64,000 nt of DNA from Agarivorans sp. Toyoura001 (GCF_005405585.1 NZ_BJEQ01000002.1:124001-188000); one strand, 5' to 3'. Positions 17,034 through 25,819 are shown, counted from the stretch's first letter. Made by a program: numbers and translations. The notes: generated by a model from the sequence alone, not told the origin.

Positions 17034-18464
17034 ATGACACTGTATGAACAGTTTGCCCAAGAACTGAAAGATCAAATCAATCAAGCTTATTACCCTGTGG
17101 GACAAAAGCTGCCTTCAATTCGTGAAATGAGCAAAACGCGGGGGGTAAGTATTTCAACGGTACAAGAAAGCTACCGACTGTTGGAAGATGCAGGCTTCGT
17201 GCGCAGCAAGCTAAAATCTGGTTATTATGTTCAGCAACCGCCTAATACCTCACTACTGCTAGAAACCAGCCAACCAGAACAACGGCCAGTCCCCATTGAT
17301 AATTGGCAAGCAGTGTTAGACCTAACCATGAACGAAAGCAACAGCCATTTTTTAGCCTTGGGCCGTGGTTCGCCAGACACCGAGTTTGCCAGCTTAAAAC
17401 CCTTACAAAAACTGCTAATCGACAGTGTTAAGTATCAAAGCAAGCAGGTATTTAGTTGTTCCAAAGGGAATGGGTTGTTTGCCTTAAGAGTACAAATTGC
17501 CCGCTTAATGCAACACTCTGGCTGTCATATTCACCCCGATAATATTCAAATAACAGCAGGCTGCCAAGAAGCCCTATCATTGAGTTTAAAAGCGCTCACC
17601 CAGCCTGGCGACATTGTTGCGATAGACTCACCCAATTTTTATGGCTGCATGCAAGCGATTCAGTCTAATCAGCTTAAAGTACTAGAAATACCCACTCACC
17701 CGGAAACAGGCATTAGCCTACCAGCACTAGAGCTAGCGTTAGAGCAATGGCCAATTAAAGTGCTACAGCTTATTCCTACTTCTAATAACCCTTTGGGTTA
17801 TGTGATGCCAGAAAAGAACAAACTCAAACTTTTGAAAATGGCAGAACAATACGATTTTGCCATCATCGAAGATGACATACTCGGTGATGGTTTTTACCAA
17901 ACGCCGCGGCCGCGTAGCTTAAAATCTTACGATACCCAAGAGCGCGTGTTGTTTTGTTCATCCTTTTCTAAAACCATTGCGCCAGGCCTTCGAGTTGGCT
18001 GGGTGGTACCAGGGCGTTACGGGCAGTTACTTACTCACTTAAAATTTATCACCTCGCTAGGGGCGAATAGTTTGCCTCTGCTAGCGGTGGCCGACTTTAT
18101 TGAGCAAGGTTATTACGAGAAACACTTAAGGTTGTCTAAGCAGCAATATCAGGCGCGGCGAGATCTTATGTTGCACTGGGTACAACGCTATTTTCCTAAC
18201 GGCAGTAAAATGAGCTTCCCTAAAGGTGGGTTCTTTTTATGGGTAGAGCTACCTGAGCAAATAAACTGTTTAGAGCTAAACGATAACTTAAAGCCGTTTC
18301 ATATTGGTATTGCGGCGGGCAGTTTGTTTTCGGCGGCGGGGAAATATAAAAACTGTTTGCGATTAAGTTATGCCAACCCTCCTAGCGAACGGATTGAGCA
18401 AGCCATTAAGCTTATTGGCGAGCAAGCCAAAATATTGCTTAAGCAGGCAACAACGCGAGGTTAA
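17034..18464 (+). CDS. MocR-type GntR regulator with aminotransferase-like domain
   Basis: 476 residues from ATG at 17034 (AAGGA with 7-nt spacing; a GTG at 16995 gives 13 more residues and cannot be excluded). N-terminal GntR winged helix ('LYEQFAQELKDQI', 'KLPSIREMSKTRGVSISTVQ', residues about 1-70), then a fold-type I aminotransferase domain. The PLP-lysine motif is 'SSFSKTIAPGLRVGWV', and 'NNPLGYVM' and 'EDDILGDGF' supply other cofactor contacts. MocR proteins usually sense a PLP-linked amino compound; the closest functional types include YdcR- and PdxR-like proteins. Probably autoregulated through the nested repeats upstream. Confidence 0.9.
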   Translation: MTLYEQFAQELKDQINQAYYPVGQKLPSIREMSKTRGVSISTVQESYRLLEDAGFVRSKLKSGYYVQQPPNTSLLLETSQPEQRPVPIDNWQAVLDLTMNESNSHFLALGRGSPDTEFASLKPLQKLLIDSVKYQSKQVFSCSKGNGLFALRVQIARLMQHSGCHIHPDNIQITAGCQEALSLSLKALTQPGDIVAIDSPNFYGCMQAIQSNQLKVLEIPTHPETGISLPALELALEQWPIKVLQLIPTSNNPLGYVMPEKNKLKLLKMAEQYDFAIIEDDILGDGFYQTPRPRSLKSYDTQERVLFCSSFSKTIAPGLRVGWVVPGRYGQLLTHLKFITSLGANSLPLLAVADFIEQGYYEKHLRLSKQQYQARRDLMLHWVQRYFPNGSKMSFPKGGFFLWVELPEQINCLELNDNLKPFHIGIAAGSLFSAAGKYKNCLRLSYANPPSERIEQAIKLIGEQAKILLKQATTRG

Positions 18465-18479
18465 AGGGCTTAACCTCGC
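18455..18479. terminator. hairpin at the convergent end of the MocR gene
   Basis: GCGAGGTTAA (18455-18464, containing the MocR stop) pairs perfectly with TTAACCTCGC (18470-18479) around a 5-nt loop. No U run follows in either direction, so it may be a weak or Rho-assisted terminator or an mRNA 3'-end stabiliser for the two convergent genes. Confidence 0.45.
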
Positions 18480-18489
18480 TGCGCATAGC

Positions 18490-18711
18490 TTACAGTTTTT
18501 TCCACTGTAACTTAGTGCATTTGCCGTTTTCGTCGTGTACACGACAAGCGAAACGGTAACCATCTTTTACTAAGCTTTTGTGGTAAAACTCGGCGTTTTT
18601 GTCGAATTCACTTAAGGCTGGTTTACTACTAGGTTGCTCTGCCGCAACTAGCGGTAAACTTACACTTAACGCCATTACTACTGCTGATGCACTCACTAAA
18701 ACACTGCGCAT
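18490..18711 (-). CDS. small secreted protein, unknown function
   Basis: 73 residues with a clear signal peptide (hydrophobic SVLVSASAVVMALSVSLPLV then AA-E). The mature part is only about 50 residues, basic at the end, with two Cys ('FACRVHDENGKCTKL') that could form a disulphide in the periplasm. The start has AGAGGA 5-7 nt upstream. I do not recognise the family. Convergent with MocR. The AT-rich 560-nt region upstream is described separately. Confidence 0.65.
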   Translation of the reverse strand: MRSVLVSASAVVMALSVSLPLVAAEQPSSKPALSEFDKNAEFYHKSLVKDGYRFACRVHDENGKCTKLQWKKL

Positions 18712-19273
18712 GATTTTCCTCTTACAATTATTGATAAATCCAATTTCTGCGGTTTTATACCATCTAATTGAATCAGTTCAATCTACGAAAAATCATCCTA
18801 AGGCCTCATAAAGACTAGCAAAAACAAAAAGAATGACGTTATCACTTTATTCTTTGCCTGTTTAAATTAACTATTTAGCGATATATATAAATGACATCGA
18901 TTTCAACAGCGGCAAATTTTTTATTAAAAAACAGGTTTAAGTGACTACTATTTAATCAAAAAAGCTTGATCTCAAAAAAATCGAACAAAAAACAATTAAA
19001 TCATATAAAACAAAAGCTTAGATAAATTTAAACAAGTAAACGTTTTCAGAGGGGTAGTCATAAATAAATACTTAGCAATATTTGTACAGTAATCACTATA
19101 AGCATTAACAAAAATACAGAAATTATAAATCTAAGTAATCACTTATTAATTAATCCTGCCTATTTAGGGCTTCTCAATTTGACAAGATCTTAGTCTTAAT
19201 ATAATTTTTCAAGCACTTAAAATGGAATTGAATGTTATTTAGTGGCTTACGCGACTAAATACCTAAGGTAATA
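18712..19273. other. AT-rich intergenic region
   Basis: No credible gene on either strand; very AT-rich with many A/T tracts. It holds the promoter of the small secreted gene to the left and a near-consensus promoter (19179-19205) for the gene at 19274. No tRNA or terminator hairpin seen. Confidence 0.6.
19179..19205 (+). promoter_or_regulatory. sigma-70-like promoter upstream of 19274
   Basis: TTGACA (19179-19184) and TATAAT (19200-19205) are both perfect hexamers, but the spacer is 15 nt, short of the usual 17. Position 69 nt before the start codon fits. Confidence 0.5.
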
Positions 19274-19633
19274 ATGAATTTAAAGCATATTATAAGTGCC
19301 ACACTGGTATTGCTAAGCGCAAACACCAGCCTCGCGGCAGACACCTTCGATGAATCAGAGTTACCCGCCCTTAAAAACTATGCCTTTGCTGCGTGCATGT
19401 ACCATATTCAAGCCAAAATTGAGCCTACGCCAAGCGCTACGCTCAACGGCTTAAGGGAAGAAATGGACGTGTTTTACCAATACAGCGTATTACCCACTAA
19501 TTTTTTTGAAACCGTATATGCCCAAGTAGAACTAGGCACCCAAAACATTCCGCCCTCAGGCTCAATTCGTTACTGTATTAGCTGGTTACAAGAAGACAAA
19601 GTTGAAGGTGTGGTTGCCTCTTTAGCGAAATAA
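19274..19633 (+). CDS. small secreted protein with a Cys pair, unknown (possibly Tai4-like)
   Basis: 119 residues. Signal peptide (HIISATLVLLSANTSLAA) then a mostly helical mature domain of about 97 residues. Two Cys ('FAACMYHIQ' and 'IRYCISWLQ') may be bonded across the fold. Size, signal peptide and the 'LKNYAFAACM' start recall periplasmic immunity proteins of T6SS amidase effectors (Tai4 family), but no effector or T6SS gene is nearby, so this is only a suggestion. A near-consensus promoter precedes it. Confidence 0.6.
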   Translation: MNLKHIISATLVLLSANTSLAADTFDESELPALKNYAFAACMYHIQAKIEPTPSATLNGLREEMDVFYQYSVLPTNFFETVYAQVELGTQNIPPSGSIRYCISWLQEDKVEGVVASLAK

Positions 19634-19713
19634 AGAAGCCCACCATAATTTTCTGGCAGTTGCGCTGCACACATCGCATAATCGATTTAACTTACCGAAT
19701 GGGAAACAGTGCA

Positions 19714-20460
19714 ATGCAACGCGCCTTAGTAACAGGTTTACACGGTCGACTCGCCCCTTACTTAAAAAAAGCCTTACTGGCTAAGGGCGTTGAAGTATTC
19801 GGTTTTGATCGCCAACAGCTCGACATTAATAACCGTGACCAGCAAATCGCCTATATTCGGGCTAACCGAATAGACACTATCTTCCATCTAGCCACCGGCT
19901 CAGAAGATTGGCTAGCCATGCTGGCAGGCATTGCTTTAGAGCTAAAGATAAACATACTGTTTACCAGCACCGAAAGTGTATTTAACCCCGACAGCATTGG
20001 CCCTTTTTCGCCAGATCACCCAGCAGATGCCGACAACGAATACGGCCGTTACAAAATAGTGTGCGAGCAAGCCGCGCTGCAAGCCAACCCACATACCATT
20101 ATTGCCCGCTTAGGTTGGCAAATGTTCGACACCTTTGAACAAGACAACCTACTCACCCATGTTAGAGATATGCATAATCAGAAAGGTTACTTGGAAGCCA
20201 GCACTGAATGGCTGCCCGCAGTTGCCTATGTTGAGCACAGCATGGCATGTTTGCTTCAGTTAGCTGAACAAGGCCAAGCTGGGGTTTACCATGTAGGTGG
20301 TAATGAGCAGGGCCTGTCGTTTTATCAATTGGTGCAGTTAGTTAATCAAAAGTACCAACTAAATTGGGATATTCGGCCAGGGAATACACCTTCGCGTGAC
20401 GGCAGAATTATTGACTCACGAGTTCCTTGTAGCAGTATTACTGATCAACTAAACAGTTAA
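19714..20460 (+). CDS. NAD(P)-dependent reductase/epimerase, RmlD-like short SDR
   Basis: 248 residues. The Rossmann motif is 'ALVTGLHGRLAPYL' at the N-terminus (TG-x2-G type). The catalytic motif YGRYK (Tyr-x3-Lys) follows 'STESVFNPD', the usual Ser/Thr position. The 'ARLGWQMF' and 'GVYHVGGNE' strands match dTDP-4-dehydrorhamnose reductase-like proteins (RmlD/SAM MAT2B-like). No nucleotide-sugar genes are adjacent, so a role in rhamnose synthesis is not supported. The start is ambiguous among ATGs at 19699 and 19714; the latter gives the normal family N-terminus. Confidence 0.78.
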   Translation: MQRALVTGLHGRLAPYLKKALLAKGVEVFGFDRQQLDINNRDQQIAYIRANRIDTIFHLATGSEDWLAMLAGIALELKINILFTSTESVFNPDSIGPFSPDHPADADNEYGRYKIVCEQAALQANPHTIIARLGWQMFDTFEQDNLLTHVRDMHNQKGYLEASTEWLPAVAYVEHSMACLLQLAEQGQAGVYHVGGNEQGLSFYQLVQLVNQKYQLNWDIRPGNTPSRDGRIIDSRVPCSSITDQLNS

Positions 20461-20484
20461 TCTCGCAGACTATTTTGCTTTATT

Positions 20485-20518
20485 TGCTAGCACATTTAAG
20501 CTTCCAAATATGCTAGCA
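20485..20518. promoter_or_regulatory. paired TGCTAGCA palindromes upstream of yjjX
   Basis: Two perfect copies of the 8-bp palindrome TGCTAGCA (20485-20492, 20511-20518), 26 nt apart centre to centre, 36 nt before the yjjX start. They could be an operator pair or one long hairpin. Binding protein unknown. Confidence 0.35.
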
Positions 20519-20553
20519 TCAGCTGCCTAATTGTCGTTATTTATAGAGTTGTT

Positions 20554-21096
20554 ATGTCTCAACGTTCACTCAAAGTCATTGTGGGTTCTCGCAACCCCGT
20601 TAAAGTACGCGCGGTAGCTAAGGCACTAGCCTTGTATTACCCAGATGCCGAGATTGATTGCCAAGGTATTGATGCGCCTTCTTTGGTGCCCGAGCAACCC
20701 ATGACCACTCAGCAAACACGTGACGGTGCAGTAAATCGTTTACGCTACTGCCAACAGCAACAACATGCAGACATTTACGCAGCGATTGAGGGCGGCGTTG
20801 ATATGTTTGAAGATGGCCCCGCCACCTTTGCTTTTGTTGCCATAGCCAACAGCCAACAAACTGCGGTAGGTCGAGGAGCTAACATGCCCTTGCCTGCCAG
20901 TGTTTACCAAGCACTTGAGCAAGGCGAAGAACTTGGCCCACTTATGGATAAGTTGTTTAATACACATAACATTAAGCAAAAAGGCGGCGCCATTGGCCTA
21001 CTCACCAACGGCTTAGCCACCCGCGAAGACAACTACGTACACGCCTTAACCCTGGCCTTAGTAAAGTTTGCGCATGCTGATTTATTTGCGAGGTAA
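20554..21096 (+). CDS. yjjX: non-canonical purine NTP phosphatase (inosine/xanthosine triphosphatase) YjjX
   Basis: 180 residues, the family's usual length. The N-terminal 'VIVGSRNPVKVRAVAKAL' and the 'YAAIEGGVDMFEDG' motif identify YjjX, a Maf/HAM1-related fold that hydrolyses ITP and XTP to cleanse the nucleotide pool. 'GRGANMPLP' and 'KGGAIGLLTNGLATRE' complete the family pattern. Cytoplasmic. Its 3' end overlaps the end of the convergent split PEP-CTERM gene by 15 nt. Confidence 0.92.
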   Translation: MSQRSLKVIVGSRNPVKVRAVAKALALYYPDAEIDCQGIDAPSLVPEQPMTTQQTRDGAVNRLRYCQQQQHADIYAAIEGGVDMFEDGPATFAFVAIANSQQTAVGRGANMPLPASVYQALEQGEELGPLMDKLFNTHNIKQKGGAIGLLTNGLATREDNYVHALTLALVKFAHADLFAR

Positions 21097-21940
21097 GGCA
21101 AAAGAACGCAGTATGCGGCGCTTACTTCGCTGCCAACAACATCCCAATAAACCGCTCGCCAACAACACGCCCGATAACGGCTCCGATACGTCTACCGGTT
21201 TATTGATTGAAGCAGGTTTAAAATCGACTAAATACATCAAATCGTCGTAATCATCATCCCCCAACATATCAGGTTCAAAAAAGCCAAAGGGAAGATCTTC
21301 CCAACCAATTAAATACGCGTTGGAGAAGGTGTGTTCCACAATACCGTCGCCGAGATCTAAATAGCGTGATTGTCCGTTAAGCTCAGGAATAGCAAACGTC
21401 ATAGTATGATCCCAGCCTCCGTTTAACTGATTTTCTGAATAAAAAGTAGAATATGTTACCGGGCCGCTTTGTTCTAAATACCAACCAAACTCACCCATTA
21501 TACCAACCAAACTCACCCATTATGTCTAGGCTTACCCCTGCAAAAGGCTGGTTAGCTGAACCGTCGCCCATAAACCCATAGTGTGGATTAGAAGGCAAAA
21601 TGGCCGTTTTCTCTTCGCCAACGCCTACATCGGTATAGATACCAAGCGTATTATGGTTGCCTGCCGTTAACCCCACTAACGCAACACTTTGCGAGCCTTC
21701 GCCCACAAATAATTGATCGTTAGCCACGAAGCGATTGTCTAACTCAGCATTACTTTGATAACGAGTACCAAGCAACATATTCATCGCATCAAAAAGATCA
21801 GGGACACCATCATTGTGATCCCTAGCAGTCGGTATTCCATTCACATCATGGTGATAATAGTCATTTTCTACATTGCTACTGTATGGGGTAGCTTGCCCAC
21901 TAAAGTGCAGCAGTGCTAGCGCCGCGATTGTGATTCTCAT
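21082..21940 (-). pseudogene. PEP-CTERM protein with DUF4114-like domain, split by a 22-bp tandem duplication
   Basis: Two minus-strand frames (21491-21940 and 21082-21516) encode the halves of one protein. They overlap at a 22-bp direct repeat (21480-21501 and 21502-21523). Removing one copy restores a single 278-residue frame running through 'DIMGEFGWY' into 'LEQSGPVTYS'. The restored product has a signal peptide, an unknown N-terminal domain, a DUF4114-like segment ('GWEDLPFG' then 'GDDDYDDLMYLVDF') and a C-terminal Ser-Glu-Pro, hydrophobic helix, RSKRR sorting signal. As it stands, translation stops two codons after the repeat, leaving a 149-residue product without the sorting signal. Confidence 0.8.
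21480..21523. repeat. 22-bp perfect tandem duplication inside the PEP-CTERM gene
   Basis: Two identical adjacent 22-nt units (21480-21501, 21502-21523), beginning ACCAACCAAA and ending CACCCATTAT. Because 22 is not a multiple of 3, the second copy shifts the frame. A recent slippage event is likely since the copies are identical. Confidence 0.95.
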
Positions 21941-22505
21941 ATTGATTCCCGCATGTTTATATTTATGTTGTTTTTATTTTCTTTAAGCGAGCGAATAGTA
22001 ACCACACAAAATAAAAGGACAAACACAAGATGAACAAAATGTGAGCTAGATATTGAATAACTCAATTAAAAGAAAAGGAGGGGAAACGGAGAAGGTTTAG
22101 CCCCTTTGCAGCTCTGCTCGGCTATATAAGTTGACAATCGTTCACAATTCTATAAAGTGGCGGCCATTAGAAAATCAGTCTATTTTTTGAACTCCGCATT
22201 AGCTTGCCTTCAATTAAGCTTCGTTCCGTCGTTTTAAATTCCAGCTTGTTTTTCCAATCTTGCCCTCAGGCAATTATTACTTTGCTTGTCATAGTGCTGT
22301 CATAAAACCAGCTTATAAGTCAGGCAAACACCGTGATGAGTGAACCCCAGATTGTAGCGTTCATCATCACACCTTATTTTAGCGACTCGATAAACGAGCG
22401 CATTGGCCTAAAAACCTTGAGAGTTATATCTGAACTGCATTAAAAGAACATTTCATGATTTCCCTAGAGCAAGGTTATTGGCCCGATTAACAGAGAACAA
22501 TAACT
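21941..22505. other. intergenic region upstream of rnr with several hairpins
   Basis: No gene seen. On the plus strand there is a possible promoter (TTGACA at 22131-22136; TAAAGT at 22153-22158, spacer 16) and three hairpins: TTGCC/GGCAA (22260-22273), GTGATGA(g)TGAAC with GTTCATCATCAC (22333-22345/22359-22370) and GCG(a)CTCG/CGAGCGC (22382-22401). If transcription starts near 22165, rnr has a leader of about 340 nt. Confidence 0.4.
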
Positions 22506-24836
22506 ATGAGTAAACACTCACGCTCTAATGAGCAACAATATGCCAACCCCATTCCTGATCGCGACGCCATCATTGCGCTACTCGATCAACAAGGAAAACC
22601 GCTTAATCGCGAACAACTTGCCGCAGCCCTAAACCTAAGCTCAGAAGAAGACTTAGAAGCATTGCGCCGCCGCTTAATTGCCATGAGCCGCGACGGCCAA
22701 TTGCACAGCGATCGCAAACGTAATTACTGGCCAGTAGACGACAGCGAATATTTAGTAGGCCGCGTGATTGGTCACCGCGAAGGGTTTGGCTTTTTAAAAT
22801 GCGAAGGCTACGACACCGACTTTGTATTGCATAGCTCGCAAATGAGCAAAGTATTTGATGGCGACATCATTCAAGCTTTGCCAAATGGTTTTAACAACCG
22901 TGGCCGTGAAGAAGCCCGCGTGGTTAAAATTATTGAGAAGAATACTCAACACATTATTGGCCGTTTTGTAGAACAAGATGGCCGCTACAGTGTTCAACCC
23001 GACAACCAACGCATTACCCAAACCATTGATGTACCCGCGGCGCAAACCCTAGGTGCCAGCAATGGCCAATACGTAAGTGCCGAGCTCATCAGCTACCCGC
23101 ACAAGCGTGATAACGCCATTGCCCACATTAGTGAAGTCATTGGTGATCCCAATGCACCGGGTATGGAAATCAATGTTGCGATTCGCACCCATCAAATTCC
23201 CTTTGAATGGCCTGAAGAAGCACTAGCCCAAGCCAAACAATTAGCCCCAGAAGTGGCCGAACAAGACAAACTGCACCGTGTAGATTTACGCGATACACCT
23301 TTTGTCACCATTGATGGCGAAGACGCCAAAGACTTTGATGATGCGGTTTACTGCGAAGCAAACACAAACGGTGGCTGGCGTTTATCGGTAGCCATTGCCG
23401 ATGTCTCTCATTACATTCAGCCAGAAACCGCCTTAGATATTGAAGCGCAGAAACGCGGCACCTCGGTGTACTTTCCTGGCCACGTAGTGCCAATGCTACC
23501 CGAAGCCATTTCAAACGGTTTATGTTCGCTTAACCCTCAGGTTGACCGTTTAGTAATGGTTTGCGAAATGAACATTGATGCCCAAGGTCAGCTGGCCAGT
23601 TACCAGTTTTGCGAAGCGGTGATTCACTCACATGCCCGCCTCACTTACACCCAAGTGGGCGCAATGTTAGAACAAGCCAACTCGGCGCAAGGCCAACAGC
23701 TGTGTAAAGAGTTTGCCAAGGTACTGCCACACCTACAAGACTTACACCGTTTGTATGGCGTATTGAAACAGGCGCGTGAACTGCGCGGTGCCATTGATTT
23801 TGAGACCCAAGAAACCCGCTTTGAATTTAATAGCGAACGAAAGATTGAGCAGATTGTTCCGCTAGTACGCAATGACGCCCACAAGCTGATTGAAGAATGT
23901 ATGTTGTGCGCCAACGTTGCCACGGCGCGTTTCTTAGAACAGCTAAAAATTCCGGCGTTATACCGGGTACACCAAGGCCCTAAAGAGAAAAAACTCAAAG
24001 GCTTGCGTAGCTTTTTAGCCGAACTAGGTTTGAACTTAGGCGGTGGAGACAAACCTACGCCAGCAGACTACAACAAGCTACTTAGCAGTATTGGTGAGCG
24101 AGAAGACGCCAGCATTATTCAAACGGTGATGCTGCGCTCTATGAGCCAAGCTATTTACACCCCAGAAAACGAAGGCCACTTTGGTTTGTCTTTTGATGCT
24201 TACGCACACTTTACCTCGCCAATTCGCCGCTACCCCGATTTACTGGTACACCGCGCCATTCGCTCGATTATTCGCAGTAAAGAAAGCGGCAGCATTTTTA
24301 AACGCACCTTTAAATCTTTAAGCGGCAAAGGCCTAGATCCGGTTCGCCGCGTAAACGGCGCAGCGCCTCTTAAGCTAGCAAACAGCTACCCATACGGCCC
24401 AGAGCAAATGTTAATGCTGGCCGACCACTGTTCTTTAGTGGCTCGCCGCGCCGACACCGCCAGTTGGGACGTAGACGCTTGGCTTAAATGTGAATACATG
24501 CAAGACCAAGTGGGCGAGAGCTTCCAAGGTATTGTAAGCGGCGTAAACAACTTTGGTTTGTATGTAGAGCTAAAAGATATGGCAGTAGAAGGCGTGGTGC
24601 ATATCTCGTCACTGGCTGGCGACTTTTATAACTTCGACGCAAACAAACAACGCTTAATTGGCGAAAACAGCCGCAAGAGCTTTGGCATTGGCCATGTGAT
24701 TGAGGTGAAAGTCGCCCGCGTAGATATGGAACAACGCAAAATTGAGTTAGTGCCAAGTGATATCGCCAGCGCGAGCAACTTCAGCAAACCCAAGAAAAAA
24801 GCCAAAGCTAAAAGCAAAGCCAAAAAAGTCGCTTAA
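22506..24836 (+). CDS. rnr: ribonuclease R
   Basis: 776-residue 3'-5' exoribonuclease that degrades structured RNA, processes tmRNA/rRNA and is important in the cold. Domain order: N-terminal helix-turn-helix (LNREQLAAALNLSSEEDLEA, about residues 33-52), cold-shock domains (about 80-240), RNB catalytic domain (about 255-590) with the acidic motif 'DGEDAKDFDDAVYC', S1 domain (about 645-730, 'FQGIVSGVNNFGLYVEL') and a Lys/Ala-rich tail. The rlmB gene that often follows rnr in enterobacteria is absent; a cassette-like region follows instead. Confidence 0.97.
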   Translation: MSKHSRSNEQQYANPIPDRDAIIALLDQQGKPLNREQLAAALNLSSEEDLEALRRRLIAMSRDGQLHSDRKRNYWPVDDSEYLVGRVIGHREGFGFLKCEGYDTDFVLHSSQMSKVFDGDIIQALPNGFNNRGREEARVVKIIEKNTQHIIGRFVEQDGRYSVQPDNQRITQTIDVPAAQTLGASNGQYVSAELISYPHKRDNAIAHISEVIGDPNAPGMEINVAIRTHQIPFEWPEEALAQAKQLAPEVAEQDKLHRVDLRDTPFVTIDGEDAKDFDDAVYCEANTNGGWRLSVAIADVSHYIQPETALDIEAQKRGTSVYFPGHVVPMLPEAISNGLCSLNPQVDRLVMVCEMNIDAQGQLASYQFCEAVIHSHARLTYTQVGAMLEQANSAQGQQLCKEFAKVLPHLQDLHRLYGVLKQARELRGAIDFETQETRFEFNSERKIEQIVPLVRNDAHKLIEECMLCANVATARFLEQLKIPALYRVHQGPKEKKLKGLRSFLAELGLNLGGGDKPTPADYNKLLSSIGEREDASIIQTVMLRSMSQAIYTPENEGHFGLSFDAYAHFTSPIRRYPDLLVHRAIRSIIRSKESGSIFKRTFKSLSGKGLDPVRRVNGAAPLKLANSYPYGPEQMLMLADHCSLVARRADTASWDVDAWLKCEYMQDQVGESFQGIVSGVNNFGLYVELKDMAVEGVVHISSLAGDFYNFDANKQRLIGENSRKSFGIGHVIEVKVARVDMEQRKIELVPSDIASASNFSKPKKKAKAKSKAKKVA

Positions 24837-24845
24837 AGGCTTTAT

Positions 24846-24875
24846 CTCACTAAGGCTAGTATTGGCCTTAGTGAG
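24846..24875. terminator. hairpin downstream of rnr
   Basis: A perfect 11-bp stem (CTCACTAAGGC 24846-24856, GCCTTAGTGAG 24865-24875) with an 8-nt loop, 9 nt past the rnr stop. The following GGATTTCTT is only weakly U-rich, so termination may be imperfect. Confidence 0.6.
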
Positions 24876-24905
24876 GGATTTCTTGATATACCAAATCATA
24901 GGCAA

Positions 24906-25031
24906 TATATACTCGCTGTTGAGGTGTGAGCAACGCTCACCACTAAACCGAAACCATTGCACCGCAAACAAAAAACTCAATTAGAATTGAGAGTACCACG
25001 CGTTGCGAACCTGTCTTAAACTCGTTGTTAT
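24906..25031 (-). other. attC recombination site 1, VCR-like
   Basis: About 126 nt read on the minus strand. The left pair is ATAAC-N5-GTTTAAG; the complementary right end, read on the plus strand, is ATATAC-N5-GTTGAGG, with the same spacing. Internal stretches AACGCGTGG and GGTTTCGGTTTAG recall the Vibrio cholerae VCR consensus, and the size is right for a VCR. A central hairpin (CTCAATT/AATTGAG near 24976-24992) would be the variable structure. The right core is changed (TAC where AAC is expected), so this site may be poorly recombinogenic. The HEPN gene's TAA stop lies inside the left ATAAC box. Confidence 0.6.
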
Positions 25032-25699
25032 GAATGGTTTTTTAGTACGATATTTTTACACTCATGAAAAAGCTTATTCAACGGTTCTGGGCGGCTTTCT
25101 ACATAGGTAAACGCACTATCCATTGTACCTAATGGATTATGTTGTTGCCCCACGACGAAGTCCATTTCCATGGCAAGAAGGTAAAGTGCTTTCAAAGAGT
25201 TCCTGAAGTCTTGAGTAAATTTCTCGCTCGCAGATTCTAATTGTTCAATCAACTTTGGACTAGTCGGTTCAAGCTTTCGTGACTTACTATGTACTAGTTG
25301 ATTTCTTGCTCGTATTAAAGCTTTTAACGCTCCAAATGCTGCTGATGATTTGTCTATTTCATTACCACAAACTAATTTCGGGATAACAATCCACTTTGAA
25401 ACAACATCCAAACTCGATAAGTGGCTTTCAAAATACTTGTCGCCTAAATGCGTTCCCGCATAGTTATTGATTGCAGCCTCAATGCTCATTGCTGAAAAGA
25501 CGATTGTTTGAATTGCGTGCTTTGTGGTTTGACTAGAACGACTATGCATTTCTTCTTCATCTTCAGTGTCAGGCAACTCCTCAATAAGCATACAGCTTGT
25601 ATACTCCACTTCGGCAATATCTCGATACGTTCGAGTCATTACTTGCGTTCTAGCAAAGAAATTACGAGGATGCTCGACCTCTATTAACTCACCTTTCAC
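25028..25699 (-). CDS. HEPN-like cassette protein, unknown
   Basis: 223 residues starting at a GTG (25699) with GAGGTGAC a few nt upstream. The mid-protein segment 'FSAMSIEAAINNYAG' followed by a helix and 'LIRARNQLVHSKSRKL' matches the HEPN helical pattern, whose RNxxxH motif is present as Arg-Asn-Gln-Leu-Val-His. That motif is the catalytic site in HEPN ribonucleases of toxin-antitoxin and antiviral systems, although many HEPN proteins are inactive. No signal peptide. It is the second gene of the cassette array, and its TAA stop is part of attC site 1. Function beyond 'HEPN-like' is inference. Confidence 0.65.
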   Translation of the reverse strand: MKGELIEVEHPRNFFARTQVMTRTYRDIAEVEYTSCMLIEELPDTEDEEEMHSRSSQTTKHAIQTIVFSAMSIEAAINNYAGTHLGDKYFESHLSSLDVVSKWIVIPKLVCGNEIDKSSAAFGALKALIRARNQLVHSKSRKLEPTSPKLIEQLESASEKFTQDFRNSLKALYLLAMEMDFVVGQQHNPLGTMDSAFTYVESRPEPLNKLFHECKNIVLKNHS

Positions 25700-25716
25700 A
25701 TGTCACCTCGACAAAC

Positions 25717-25819
25717 ATTCATAACGCTTAGTTAAGTGGCAATAAAATAGCAGACTAAAATTAGCGGGAAACGAACAAAAGCCAACTGCTATTTGTCCTG
25801 CTTTAACGACTTGTTATAC
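25717..25819 (-). other. attC recombination site 2
   Basis: About 103 nt. On the minus strand it opens ATAAC-AAGTC-GTTAAAG and closes CACTTAAC-TAA-GCGTTATG; the reverse complement of the close (ATAAC-N5-GTTAAG) mirrors the opening with the same N5 spacing. GCGTTATG is the classical right-hand core, and the middle can fold through imperfect complementarity. It starts 4 nt after the DUF2971 stop and ends about 20 nt before the HEPN start. Confidence 0.72.

Noticed and set aside
20461-20553. TrpR-like operator near yjjX because of CTAG-containing palindromes
   Set aside because: The sequence does not match the CTAGTTAACTAG-type TrpR operator beyond CTAG.
21941-22040. Sigma-54-type promoter upstream of the split PEP-CTERM gene (GG...GC)
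   Set aside because: The GG and GC are 9 nt apart instead of the required 10, and the TTGC box is lacking.
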